In this document: positions 53,938 to 62,746 of the stretch, in pieces | How positions within the stretch are numbered: position 1 is the stretch's first letter | How the letters are laid out: every line of letters starts with the position of its first letter | NCBI GenBank assembly: GCA_019422105.1 | Contig: JAHZDZ010000004.1 | Location: 105,071 to 169,070, forward strand | Reading direction: 5' to 3' | Length of the DNA: 64,000 bases | Source of the DNA: Bacillota bacterium | GTDB taxonomy: Bacteria > Bacillota > Clostridia > Lachnospirales > Anaerotignaceae | Made by a program: the position numbers and the translations under genes | Notes under the pieces: generated by a model | What the model was told of the DNA's origin: nothing | Databases searched by the model: none | The model's input: only the letters and a program-made list of their open reading frames with translations

Positions 53938-55338
53938 ATGAGTAACGGGAGTAAGCCAAAGAAGGATGAGGGGAATTTAATTAACAGGTGGGGCGCGGCC
54001 TTACTGCGCTGGTCGTTGAAATATATGCCGGATCCCAGTATTTTTGCAGTAATATTAACTTTTATCGCTTTTCTATTGGGAATATTCGTAGCAAAGCAGA
54101 CAGCATTCCAAATGATTGACAACTGGTATAAGGGATTTTGGGAGCTTTTAGCCTTCAGTATGCAGATGGCCTTGATTGTTGTCACCGGTTCAGCTGTGGC
54201 AAATGCGCCTGCTGTCAGGAAGCTTATCTGCAAAATTGCGGGAATACCAAAAAACAGCAAGCAGGCGGTTTATCTGGTTACCTTTGTTTCTATACTGGTT
54301 TCCTTTGTACATTGGGGGCTCAGTTTGATTGTGGGCGCTCTTTTAGCCAAGGAGGTCGCCAAAAATCTCAGAATCAAAAAAATTCCGTTTGAATATGGAC
54401 TGATTGGCGCCGGCGCCTATGTCGGTCAGATGACATGGCATGGTATGCTTTCTGCATCTATTGGACTTTTGATAGCGAAACCGGGGCACTTTTTGGAGGC
54501 GGAAATCGGTGTCATTCCCATGACGGATTACATGTTTAATCCCATGAATATTGCCGTAACAGTACTGCTTCTTTTGCTGCCTCCTCTTTTTGCGGTTATG
54601 CTCCATCCAACCCCTGACCACATTACGCCTCTTGAGGAGGAAGCCATAAGGGCTATTGAGGAGGATGATGCGATTACAGACAGGCGTCCCGAAAATCCAT
54701 CTGTAGGGGATATTTTAAATTATAACAGAGGTATTGCCTATGTACTGGGCGGTATGGGCTTTGTGTATGTTGTCAGGCGTTTTTATATGAACGGCTTTGA
54801 TTTGGACATTGACCTTGTCAATGCGATTTTCCTCTTTGGCGGCATACTGTTATACGGAAACATAGCAAATTATGTAAAAGCGGTTAAGAATGCGACAGGA
54901 AGTGTCAGCGGCATTATATTTCAATTTCCGCTCTACGCCGGTGTTTTGGGTATGGTGAAATATTCCGGTCTTGTAGATATTCTGGCGCAGGGCATGGCAA
55001 GCATTTCAACAGAAACAACATTCCCGCTGATGACATTCCTCACGGCATCAATTGTAAACCTTTTCGTTCCAAGCGGCGGCGGACAATGGGCAGTGCAGGG
55101 GCCTATTGCGATTCATTCGGCTATGCTTATGGACGCTGATATTATTAAAACCTGTCTATGCGTTGCTTACGGCAATACTTGGACAAATATGTTCCAGCCA
55201 TTCTGGGCCATCGCGCTTCTTGGTATCACGGGCCTGAAGGCAAAGGACATTATGGGATATTCAACAGGTATTATGATTATGAGCGGTTTGATATTTATCA
55301 TATGTGTTACGATACTGCCGGCTACACCATTGTTTTAA
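53938..55338 (+). CDS. AtoE-family short-chain fatty acid transporter
   Basis: A 466-residue membrane protein with about eleven helices. The family signatures are WGAALLRWSLKYMPDPSIFAVILT at the N-terminus, WHGMLSASIGL and PSGGGQWAVQGPI. E. coli AtoE is linked to acetoacetate and butyrate use. In this cluster it could export or import the acid released by the M20 enzymes and the amidase, or the 2-oxobutyrate-derived acid (inference). AAAGGCGGGG precedes the ATG. The amidase follows 21 bp later. Confidence 0.9.
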   Translation: MSNGSKPKKDEGNLINRWGAALLRWSLKYMPDPSIFAVILTFIAFLLGIFVAKQTAFQMIDNWYKGFWELLAFSMQMALIVVTGSAVANAPAVRKLICKIAGIPKNSKQAVYLVTFVSILVSFVHWGLSLIVGALLAKEVAKNLRIKKIPFEYGLIGAGAYVGQMTWHGMLSASIGLLIAKPGHFLEAEIGVIPMTDYMFNPMNIAVTVLLLLLPPLFAVMLHPTPDHITPLEEEAIRAIEEDDAITDRRPENPSVGDILNYNRGIAYVLGGMGFVYVVRRFYMNGFDLDIDLVNAIFLFGGILLYGNIANYVKAVKNATGSVSGIIFQFPLYAGVLGMVKYSGLVDILAQGMASISTETTFPLMTFLTASIVNLFVPSGGGQWAVQGPIAIHSAMLMDADIIKTCLCVAYGNTWTNMFQPFWAIALLGITGLKAKDIMGYSTGIMIMSGLIFIICVTILPATPLF

Positions 55339-55359
55339 GGTAGAAAGGGGACTGCTGCC

Positions 55360-56847
55360 ATGAGCTTGGAGAAATTCACAATTTTTGAAACGACAATTGA
55401 AAAAGTGCATAAGGCAATGCTTGCAGGGGAAATTACCTGTAAGGAGCTTGTCAGCTACTATATAAAAAGAATAGAAGCCTATGACCAGAAGGGGATTTCC
55501 CTGAATGCTGTTATCTGTATGAATGAAAATGCTTTGAAGGAAGCGGAGGAGCTGGACAAAAAATTGCAGGAGGGAGGTCTTACCGGCCCCCTGCATGGTA
55601 TTCCCGTTATGCTGAAGGATAATGTAGATACCTTTGATATGCCAACTACCGCAGGATCTGAAAGTCTGAGAGGGTTTGTCCCTGATGATGATGCTTTTAT
55701 TACCAAGCGCCTGAAGGAGGCGGGAGCGCTGATACTGGCGAAAACAAACCTTCATGAGTTTGCCATTTGGGGCGAGACAATCAGTTCCATATTAGGACAG
55801 ACAGTTAACCCTTATGACGCGAGCCGAACGCCGGGAGGTTCCTCAGGCGGCACCGGCGCCTCTATCGCAAGCAATATCGGTATCATTGGAATTGGAACGG
55901 ATACCATTAATTCCATCAGGTCGCCTTCCTCAGCGAACAGCCTTGTAGGAATCAGACCAACCATAGGCCTTGTCAGCAGGGACGGTATTGTACCTTATTC
56001 CTTTACACAGGATACAGCCGGCCCAATCTGCCGAACTGTGGAGGACGCGGTACGTACCCTTGATGTTATTTCGGGCTATGACAGGGATGACGCGGAGACG
56101 GCATGGAGTTATAAGGAAAAACCGGAAAGCTATTTAACCTATCTGAAAAAGGATGGATTAAAAGGAAAAAGGATCGGTATTTTGGAAAGCTTTTTTGGCA
56201 GGGATGAGGCTCTTCATGGAGCTACCAACAGGGTCGTGAGAAGTGCCCTTCATTACCTGGAGGAGGGCGGCGCCGAACTGGTATCCATTTCAGAGGAAAT
56301 TGATTCCGGCTGGCTTACCACTGATGTCAGTGTACATCTCCATGATTTAAAGGCTCATTTAAATCAATATTTAAGTGCCCTTCGCCCAGATGCGCCGGTA
56401 CACTCCCTAGAGGAGGTAATGGCCTCCGGGAAATATCATGAGGGTATCAGGGAAAACATGGAAAAAGCATTAAAACTTGATGTCGGAACTCCTGAATACA
56501 ATCAAAGACTTGTGCTGAGAGAACAGATAAGAGGCAAAATTATGAAAATAATGGCTGACTATAATATAGATGCTATCGTTTATCCCCATCAGCAGCAGCT
56601 TGTCTGCAAAATAGGGGAGGGACAGAAGCAGAGAAACGGCGTCTTATGCTCCGTGACAGGCTTCCCGTCTATTGCAGTGCCTGCAGGCTTTACCGATCCT
56701 GATGAAAACGCTCCAATCGGTGTACCAGTAGGGATGGAGATTATCGGCAGGCCATGGAGTGAGCCGGAGTTAATAGAGATTGCTTATTCCTTTGAACAGC
56801 TGTCTCATTTACGGAAACCGCCTGTTTCAACACCGGAAATAGCATAG
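55360..56847 (+). CDS. Amidase-signature family hydrolase
   Basis: A 495-residue amidase. The catalytic Lys86 is in MLKDNVDT, the cis-Ser162 in PGGSSGG, and the nucleophile is Ser185. The motif around it reads GTDTINSIRSP where most family members have a glycine pair (GTDTGGSIR), so the oxyanion-hole segment is altered. It is not a likely GatA, having no GatB or GatC neighbours. Coming after AtoE it may free an organic acid from an amide, in line with the acyl-amino-acid theme. AAAGGGG precedes the ATG. Confidence 0.88.
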   Translation: MSLEKFTIFETTIEKVHKAMLAGEITCKELVSYYIKRIEAYDQKGISLNAVICMNENALKEAEELDKKLQEGGLTGPLHGIPVMLKDNVDTFDMPTTAGSESLRGFVPDDDAFITKRLKEAGALILAKTNLHEFAIWGETISSILGQTVNPYDASRTPGGSSGGTGASIASNIGIIGIGTDTINSIRSPSSANSLVGIRPTIGLVSRDGIVPYSFTQDTAGPICRTVEDAVRTLDVISGYDRDDAETAWSYKEKPESYLTYLKKDGLKGKRIGILESFFGRDEALHGATNRVVRSALHYLEEGGAELVSISEEIDSGWLTTDVSVHLHDLKAHLNQYLSALRPDAPVHSLEEVMASGKYHEGIRENMEKALKLDVGTPEYNQRLVLREQIRGKIMKIMADYNIDAIVYPHQQQLVCKIGEGQKQRNGVLCSVTGFPSIAVPAGFTDPDENAPIGVPVGMEIIGRPWSEPELIEIAYSFEQLSHLRKPPVSTPEIA

Positions 56848-57020
56848 CAGGAAAGACCGTTTCCTTATGCAGGATTGAAGATACAGCCCGTATCTTATCT
56901 GTTAGCCCACTGCGTTTGATAGGGTATCTTTCTTAAAATAAGGGCTTTGCAGCATGGTTATACCGTATATAAAATTTGCTTAAAACTGTCAAAGGAGATA
57001 AATTTATTTTGACATAGCTT

Positions 57021-57049
57021 GGGAGGGATATTTTTATCCCTCCTTTTTT
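57021..57049 (+). terminator. Terminator of the AtoE/amidase operon
   Basis: GGGAGGGATA/TATCCCTCC with a 5-nt loop is followed by six T. Confidence 0.85.
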
Positions 57050-57260
57050 ATAGAAATTTGTCAACTTTATATACAAAGTGCATATATATACAGAAATAAT
57101 TGAATCATAGTATCCGTTTCATTTGATTTTTGCCTTGCAGTCAAATTTCTTTTTTATAATGGTATATAGTTTATTAAATGAATAATAGGTGTGGACAAAA
57201 AAGAGGAGAGAAGCCGTAAAAGTGCTATGATTTCCTTCGTGCAGTAGAGATAGTCGTAAG

Positions 57261-57292
57261 CGGATAAGCCAAAAAAGGCTTATTCGTTTTTT
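57261..57292 (+). terminator. Intrinsic terminator-like hairpin
   Basis: CGGATAAGCC/GGCTTATTCG (one G-U pair) with an A6 loop is followed by six T. The gene it would serve is not apparent. Confidence 0.65.
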
Positions 57293-57420
57293 GGGGGAAT
57301 AGTGTTGATGAAAAAACATCTTATAAAGAGAATGCAGCGGTACAAAGATGTGGCAGCCGACATTGGAGAACAATTATAAAATAAACATTTTTTTATTTTG
57401 TATTCTATTGTATAATGAAA

Positions 57421-57690
57421 AATAGCCGCAAGGTGGCTATTTTAACGGATTGAATGATTTTTGATTCAATCCGTTTCCTAAAAATTCGTTTTTATTGCGC
57501 CGGCAATAAAAAATAGCCGCAAGGTGGCTATTTTAACGGATTGAATGATTCTTAATTCAATCCGTTTCCTAAAAATTCGTTTTTATTGCGCCAACAATAA
57601 AAAATAGCCGCAAGATGGCTATTTTAACAGATTGAATTATTTTATTCCAGCTGTTTCTACAAATATCTTATTTTACTGCGTCGGCAGTAA
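57421..57690. repeat. Tandem array of three 91-bp structured repeats
   Basis: Units start at 57421, 57512 and 57603 with a 91-bp period. The first two differ at four positions; the third is more diverged. Each holds three hairpins: AAAATAGCC/GGCTATTTT, ACGGATTGAAT/ATTCAATCCGT and TTATTGC/GCAATAA. Unit three keeps the last hairpin with paired changes (TTACTGC/GCAGTAA), and ACAG/CTGT replaces ACGG/CCGT in the second. Related single copies are at 1-66 and 15.6 kb. No spacers separate the units, so it is not CRISPR. Confidence 0.85.
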
Positions 57691-57908
57691 ATAAGATTCT
57701 GTTAAGGCGGCTCCTCAATCAATAAACAAAACATCATTATTTTAAGAAGATTTCACAAATCAAGCCTTCTTTGCTTTTTTTGGCACGAACTCTTTTGTAC
57801 TGAAGTATGAGACAAAAGCCACAGAGAAATTTTTTCAGCTTGACTGCCTAATGGCTATCTTCTGCATTTTTTATAGAAGAAAAAATAAAAAGGAAAAGGG
57901 CGGTTTCC

Positions 57909-58679
57909 ATGACACTTATAAACAACACAGAGCAGACATTCTGGAGCGGCAGCGCATTGAAATGGCTGGCGATTATAACGATGCTGATTGACCACATCGG
58001 TGCTGTTGTGATTGAAAATGGTATTTTATATGCCTGGGACAGCCGCCGTCTGTACCGGATATTGGAAACAGACTGGGGGAGAGTGTGGTACCAAATAGAT
58101 ATGGTATTTCGAACCATAGGCAGGATTTCCTTTCCGATATTCTGTTTTCTTCTGGTGGAGGGATTTTTGCATACCTCCAATGTAAAACGCTATTTTCTGC
58201 GTCTAATGTCCTTTGCTGTAATCTCGGAAATTCCCTTTGATTTGGCAGTCAAAAATCAAGTTTTTGACTGGAGTTATCAGAATATTTTTTTTACCCTTGC
58301 AATTGCGCTTCTGGTATTGATGGGGCTGAAAAAATACAGGGAAATGCCTGCTTACTGCTTTGCGGTAATTTTAGCTGGCTGTGCTGGCGCTAAAATACTG
58401 AAAACTGATTATGACGTTTATGGTGTCCTTCTGATATGTACTGTCTATCTGCTGAGAGAAAAGCCATTATACCGCTTTGCGGTACTGCTCTTACTCCTGC
58501 TGTATGAATCACGCTATAGCTTTGGGGCTTCTACACTGGCGCTGGTCCCAATATCCAAATATAACCGGAAAAAGGGGAAAACAAAGCTGAAATATGCCTT
58601 TTATTGTTTTTATCCGGTGCATCTTTTATTTTTATTTCTCGTACGTTTCCTATTGTTGGGTATTCCTTTGATGCAATGA
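57909..58679 (+). CDS. TraX family membrane protein
   Basis: A 256-residue protein with about seven hydrophobic helices. SGSALKWLAIITMLIDHIGAV at the N-terminus and RISFPIFCFLLVEGFLHT are signatures of the TraX family, named after the F-pilin acetylase but common on Firmicutes chromosomes, probably as membrane acyltransferases. There are no conjugation genes around, so a role in transfer is unlikely. AAAGG/GGGCGG sites lie upstream of the ATG. The gap 57691-57908 holds nothing else recognisable. Confidence 0.88.
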   Translation: MTLINNTEQTFWSGSALKWLAIITMLIDHIGAVVIENGILYAWDSRRLYRILETDWGRVWYQIDMVFRTIGRISFPIFCFLLVEGFLHTSNVKRYFLRLMSFAVISEIPFDLAVKNQVFDWSYQNIFFTLAIALLVLMGLKKYREMPAYCFAVILAGCAGAKILKTDYDVYGVLLICTVYLLREKPLYRFAVLLLLLLYESRYSFGASTLALVPISKYNRKKGKTKLKYAFYCFYPVHLLFLFLVRFLLLGIPLMQ

Positions 58680-58711
58680 AACAAGGCCTTACGGCCCTAT
58701 TTCAATTTTTG
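58676..58711. terminator. Imperfect terminator after the TraX gene
   Basis: TGAAACAAGGCC/GGCCCTATTTCA pairs at 10 of 12 positions around a TTAC loop and is followed by five T. It spans the TraX stop and the end of the convergent small ORF. Confidence 0.55.
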
Positions 58712-58798
58712 TATCATGCCTGATTTTTTTATGTATAGAAGAATAAGCAAAGGGCAGTACAAAACACACAGTATGGCAATATCCGCGGCCAGATACAT
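58697..58798 (-). CDS. 33-residue small membrane protein
   Basis: On the minus strand AGAGGTGAT lies about 5 nt before an ATG opening a 33-codon frame. The peptide has a hydrophobic helix (LAADIAILCVLYCPLLILLY) and then a lysine-rich tail (IKKSG...KLK), the layout of small membrane proteins, including type I toxins. A 7-bp hairpin CTGATGC/GCATCAG sits directly before the ribosome site on the same strand (58816-58839). The ribosome site is better than chance suggests, so I treat it as a probable gene; its function is unknown. Confidence 0.55.
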   Translation of the reverse strand: MYLAADIAILCVLYCPLLILLYIKKSGMIQKLK

Positions 58799-58897
58799 AA
58801 AAATCACCTCTTTTTCTGATGCTTTTATTGTAGCATCAGCTCCATAAAAGAAGTGTTAGGCTTTCTGTGCGGGTATTAAAATACTGTTAAATACAGT

Positions 58898-60145
58898 TCA
58901 GACGGACGCATTGACACCGTTAATATTTGCCTGTTCATTATCCTCCAAGGGAATCAATAGATATTTTTTGCCATCCAAAATTTCCGATTTAATTTGCGGT
59001 ACCTTCTGCGGATTTACTTTGAGCAGTATATCAAATTTCTCTTTTCCCTCATCCTCTTCTTTTTCTGGAAGGAGCTCGTGCACTGTTTCTTCCAATTGCT
59101 GTCTGAGAGTAAAAACCTCCTTTTGTAAGTCCTGTTCCTTTCTTTTTTGTTCGCCTGCAGCCAGAGCCTTTGCGTCAATCAAATTGTCGGCAAGAGGGGG
59201 CGTGTCCCCAAATTCCTCCTGACAGCATTTTTTAATGGTTTCTGCAACCTCATCGGGGATATCGCTGTCCGACATTATATTCTGTATTGTGCCTTCTGTG
59301 AGAAGAGCGGGTTCATTATTATAAATTGAGTGATGTTCCTCCACTAGACCATTCAAATTCTGTTGAATTTCCATATATATTTCATTCACAGCTTCCTCCT
59401 CAGGTCCCAGAACATTTTTTAAAATTGCCTGAAAGGTGCCTTTTTCTTCAGCCGCTGTCCGCTTGGGGATACAGCCAAGACCTTCTCTCATAAAGTCCCT
59501 GCGAGGCTCCTTAGCGTTTTTTGTATAAAAGATAATGGAATGGATATCGCCGCTTCTATCGGAGAAAGCGGGGAAAACAAAACCGTTTTCGGGAGGGGAG
59601 ACAACCCAATCCCTCACGCGGGCGCCTATCCTGTTTTCGTCCTCCCTGTAACCAAGACCCGCCTTTGTCAGCTCCACAGGGCACACGGCACAAAGCAGAT
59701 AATCATAAACTTCCTCGGATTCATCTATTTTCTGGTTATCGCTGGTTTTCGTCATGACGTCATAGGCATCATGAAAAATTAAAATGAGGTAGTTGCCAAT
59801 ATAATCATAATTATCAATAATAAGCTCGTAGAAACGCTCTAAAAGCGCTTCGTTTTTGAGCCTGCTGTCGCGAAGTCCTAAAAGAAACTGCTGTTTGACG
59901 CCGCCGGTTTCCTCCTCCGGCAGAAATTCTAGTTCAAGCAGATTATTTCCTACGGTTCCCGACAATGTTTTTTTGGCTATTTCCAGGTATTTGAAAAATT
60001 CCTCGTCCACCAGATTTAAAAAGGTTTCGTTCAGGCGCAGAACTATGTTTTTCTGTGCGTCAACGTAGCACCCGCATAGCCTCGTAAAAGTACAGTCCTC
60101 TTTTTTGAATCTCCGCTTTAATTCGGCAATATCTTTTTTTGTCAT
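58898..60145 (-). CDS. DUF4317 family protein
   Basis: A 415-residue soluble protein of a conserved Clostridia family of unknown function. It starts MTKKDIAELKRRFKKEDCTF, typical of the family, has an alpha/beta N-terminal two thirds, and a coiled-coil stretch (about 335-365, KEQDLQKEVFTLRQQLEETV) before the C-terminal domain. No signal peptide or membrane helix. GGAAGGAG precedes the ATG and a minus-strand TATAAT is about 20 nt further upstream. Confidence 0.85.
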   Translation of the reverse strand: MTKKDIAELKRRFKKEDCTFTRLCGCYVDAQKNIVLRLNETFLNLVDEEFFKYLEIAKKTLSGTVGNNLLELEFLPEEETGGVKQQFLLGLRDSRLKNEALLERFYELIIDNYDYIGNYLILIFHDAYDVMTKTSDNQKIDESEEVYDYLLCAVCPVELTKAGLGYREDENRIGARVRDWVVSPPENGFVFPAFSDRSGDIHSIIFYTKNAKEPRRDFMREGLGCIPKRTAAEEKGTFQAILKNVLGPEEEAVNEIYMEIQQNLNGLVEEHHSIYNNEPALLTEGTIQNIMSDSDIPDEVAETIKKCCQEEFGDTPPLADNLIDAKALAAGEQKRKEQDLQKEVFTLRQQLEETVHELLPEKEEDEGKEKFDILLKVNPQKVPQIKSEILDGKKYLLIPLEDNEQANINGVNASV

Positions 60146-60589
60146 CTATATTCTCCTTCCGATTATACAGTATTTTATATCACAATAATTTATTATAGTT
60201 ATGTTTACAATTCTCTGCAAGTATGGAATTTTGTTACTTTGTGCGATTTTTTTATGGAAGCGCTGTTTTCCTTCGCACTTCAAGCCGCGTTTACTGAAGC
60301 AGCGTTTTACCGGGCTCCGCTTTGCTTCGTTCAATGAAAAGGGTGGCGGAAAAGATACGTTTGTTTCAATTGATAAGAATTTTCCGGCTGGGGTTTTGTG
60401 TCTAAATTCATTGCATATTGACGGTTAGAATGATATAATAAATAAAAATAATATAATATGATAAACGATTATGAATTGAAAAACCTGTACAGAAATGAGA
60501 GGGGCCTTCTGGGCCTCTCGTTCTATGATTGCGGCCTGCTTCTATTATTTATACCGCGCAAACACAAAAATACAAGGAGATGTCAGAAA
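60146..60589 (+). other. Intergenic region and leader of the HD-GYP/GGDEF gene
   Basis: No firm gene. A 75-codon plus-strand frame at 60201 lacks a ribosome site. A promoter lies at 60412-60440. The probable transcript leader (about 60447-60589) contains a hairpin GAGAGG(GG)CC/GGCCTCTC at 60496-60518. Confidence 0.5.
60412..60440 (+). promoter_or_regulatory. Promoter of the REC/HD-GYP/GGDEF gene
   Basis: TTGCAT (60412-60417), 17 nt, TATAAT (60435-60440). Confidence 0.6.
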
Positions 60590-62674
60590 TTGGAGAAAAA
60601 GCATAAAATATTAATTGTTGACGATGCAGAAATCAACCGTTCTCTATTGACTGATATGCTGTGTGCGCAATATGAAGTAATTGAAGCCTCCAATGGGATA
60701 GAGGCAATTTCTATACTGGATAAATACCATACGGACATTTCGCTGGTTCTTTTGGATATTGTCATGCCTGTTATGGACGGTTTTGAGGTTTTATCCGTCA
60801 TGAGCAAAAGCGAGTGGATTAATAATACTCCTGTTATCACCATATCTGCCGAAACCTCATCTAATTATATCGACAGAGCCTATGACCTGGGCGCAACGGA
60901 TTATATCAGCAGACCCTTTGATGAAAAAACGGTGCAGCGCCGAGTCAAAAATACTATTATGCTCTATGCGAAGCAGAAATTTTTAGAGAGCATGGTAGCT
61001 AAGCAGATAATAGAAAAGGAAAAAAATAATTTTATGATGGTGGAGATTCTCAGCAATATTGTTGAGTTCCGTAACGGAGAGAGCGGGCTCCATGTTCTGC
61101 ACATCAGGACATTTACTGAGCTTTTGCTCAGGCAGCTTGTCAGAACAACAGATCAATATCATTTGACAGCATCTCAGATTGCCCTGATAGTAAACGCCTC
61201 CGCCCTGCATGATATCGGAAAAATATCGATCCCGGAAAATATATTAAATAAGCCCGGAAAACTGACGGCGGAAGAGTTTGAAGTTATGAAAACACACAGT
61301 GAAATCGGCGCGAAGATTCTGGAAAACGCCCCTTACCGCCAGAAGGAAGAGCTGATGCAGGTAGCCCATGATATTTGCCGTTGGCACCACGAGAGATATG
61401 ACGGAAAAGGGTATCCTGACGGACTTAAGGGAGAGGAAATCCCCATTTCCGCCCAGGTGGTGGCTCTGGCGGATGTCTACGATGCATTGACGAATGTCAG
61501 GGTTTACAAACCCGCATATCCTCATGAGACAGCTATGAAAATGATTATGAACGGAGAATGCGGCAGTTTTAATCCTCTCTTGCTGCAATGTCTGACGGAT
61601 ATTGGCCCTCAAATTGAGGCAGAACTGAATAAGACGATAGTAAGCGAGATAACGAAAACAGATACGCCTTATCTGACAAGCCAGATGTTGGTAAACGGAC
61701 AGGCGTCCAACCGTACGCTTGCGCTTTTGGAGCAGGAGAGAACAAAATACCAGTTTTTCGCTTCAATGTCCAAGGAAATACAATTTGAGTATAATGAATA
61801 TACGGATATTTTGTCTCTCTCGGAATGGGGTGCTGCCCAACTGGGATTAAATGAGCTTATTGCTCATCCAACAGAAAATAAATCGTTCCATCAGGTTTTT
61901 CCTGCTGAGGACTTTAAAGATTTACATGATAAGCTCAGAAGGGTAACGCCGTCCAATCCGGTGGTGAATGGAACCTACTGCCTTCATGTTCACGGCAAGC
62001 CCCGCTGGTATAAGGTAGTCGCCAGGCCTCTGTGGGTAGGGGAGGAAAATCTTGAGATGACCGGTACGATAGGGAAGTTCATGGATATTCATGAGGAATT
62101 TATAGAATTGGATACCTTTAAGCAGATGGCCGTGAGAGATTCCCTGACAAAGCTTAATAACCACATGGCAGCCAGAGAAATGATTGAGAACGCACTGTCT
62201 AAAAATGACGATAGAAAATACGCACTTCTCCTTTTTGACCTTGATTTTTTTAAGTCGGCAAATGACCAGTACGGTCATTTATTTGGAGATGCCGTGTTAA
62301 AGCATATGGCGAAAATGGTTCTGCAAAATATTCGCAGCAATGACATTGCCGCACGAATAGGCGGTGATGAATTCTTGATTTTTGTTTCCTATAAGGATGG
62401 TATTCAGCCTTTGGTAGACAGGCTTTTCAGGGCGCTGTCAAACCGCTATAAGCAGTTTAATATATCCCTGAGTATGGGAGTTTCCCTGTTTCCAGAGCAC
62501 GGAACAAATTACGAGAACCTGTTTTCCTGCGCGGATCAGGCACTGTATGCCGCTAAAAAGAATGGCAAAATGCAGTACTGCTTTTATGATAAATCTATTC
62601 AGGGCTTTTTATCTGTTTTATCCCCCATGGACAACGAACGGGATGAGGATTCCTCAGACGCAGAAGCACGGTAG
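60590..62674 (+). CDS. Response regulator with HD-GYP phosphodiesterase and GGDEF cyclase domains
   Basis: A 694-residue c-di-GMP turnover protein. Order: receiver domain (about 5-125, phospho-Asp in LVLLDIVMP), HD-GYP domain (about 150-330; HDIGK near 207, then HHERYDGKGYP), a PAS-like linker (about 385-510) and a GGDEF domain with an intact RIGGDEF (about 591). It could both make and hydrolyse the messenger under phosphorylation control. The frame is open from ATG 60458, but that ATG has no ribosome site; TTG 60590 has AAGGAG 10 nt upstream and the receiver domain starts right after it. No partner kinase is adjacent. Confidence 0.88.
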   Translation: MEKKHKILIVDDAEINRSLLTDMLCAQYEVIEASNGIEAISILDKYHTDISLVLLDIVMPVMDGFEVLSVMSKSEWINNTPVITISAETSSNYIDRAYDLGATDYISRPFDEKTVQRRVKNTIMLYAKQKFLESMVAKQIIEKEKNNFMMVEILSNIVEFRNGESGLHVLHIRTFTELLLRQLVRTTDQYHLTASQIALIVNASALHDIGKISIPENILNKPGKLTAEEFEVMKTHSEIGAKILENAPYRQKEELMQVAHDICRWHHERYDGKGYPDGLKGEEIPISAQVVALADVYDALTNVRVYKPAYPHETAMKMIMNGECGSFNPLLLQCLTDIGPQIEAELNKTIVSEITKTDTPYLTSQMLVNGQASNRTLALLEQERTKYQFFASMSKEIQFEYNEYTDILSLSEWGAAQLGLNELIAHPTENKSFHQVFPAEDFKDLHDKLRRVTPSNPVVNGTYCLHVHGKPRWYKVVARPLWVGEENLEMTGTIGKFMDIHEEFIELDTFKQMAVRDSLTKLNNHMAAREMIENALSKNDDRKYALLLFDLDFFKSANDQYGHLFGDAVLKHMAKMVLQNIRSNDIAARIGGDEFLIFVSYKDGIQPLVDRLFRALSNRYKQFNISLSMGVSLFPEHGTNYENLFSCADQALYAAKKNGKMQYCFYDKSIQGFLSVLSPMDNERDEDSSDAEAR

Positions 62675-62687
62675 AAAGATTTGGGCA

Positions 62688-62722
62688 AAAAAGGGCACAA
62701 ACCGTTGGTTTGCGCCCTTTTA
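62688..62722. terminator. Bidirectional terminator
   Basis: AAAAGGGCACAAACC pairs with GGTTTGCGCCCTTTT (one mismatch) around a 3-nt loop, with A and T tracts on either side. It serves both convergent genes. Confidence 0.88.
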
Positions 62723-62746
62723 CTTGTTGTGAAGAAAGGGAAGGTT

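Larger units (their letters stand above)
56848..57420 (+). other. Intergenic stretch with hairpins
   Basis: No convincing gene. It contains a small hairpin AAGATAC/GTATCTT (56878-56896), two terminators (57021-57049 and 57261-57292), a possible 23-codon frame at 57308 without a good ribosome site, and a TATAAT at 57411-57416 immediately before the repeat array. Confidence 0.5.

Noticed and set aside
57119..57373. 84-codon minus-strand frame
   Set aside because: It lacks a ribosome site, crosses a terminator hairpin and has the composition of AT-rich non-coding DNA.
57421..57690. CRISPR array
   Set aside because: The repeats are contiguous 91-bp units with no unique spacers, and no cas genes are present.
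57770..57800. Second sigma-54-like site (TGGCACG before the TraX gene)
   Set aside because: The -12 GC is missing at the required 10-nt distance from GG.
60201..60428. 75-codon plus-strand frame before the HD-GYP gene
   Set aside because: No ribosome site, and the promoter of the next gene lies at its end. It could be a relic, but nothing supports expression.
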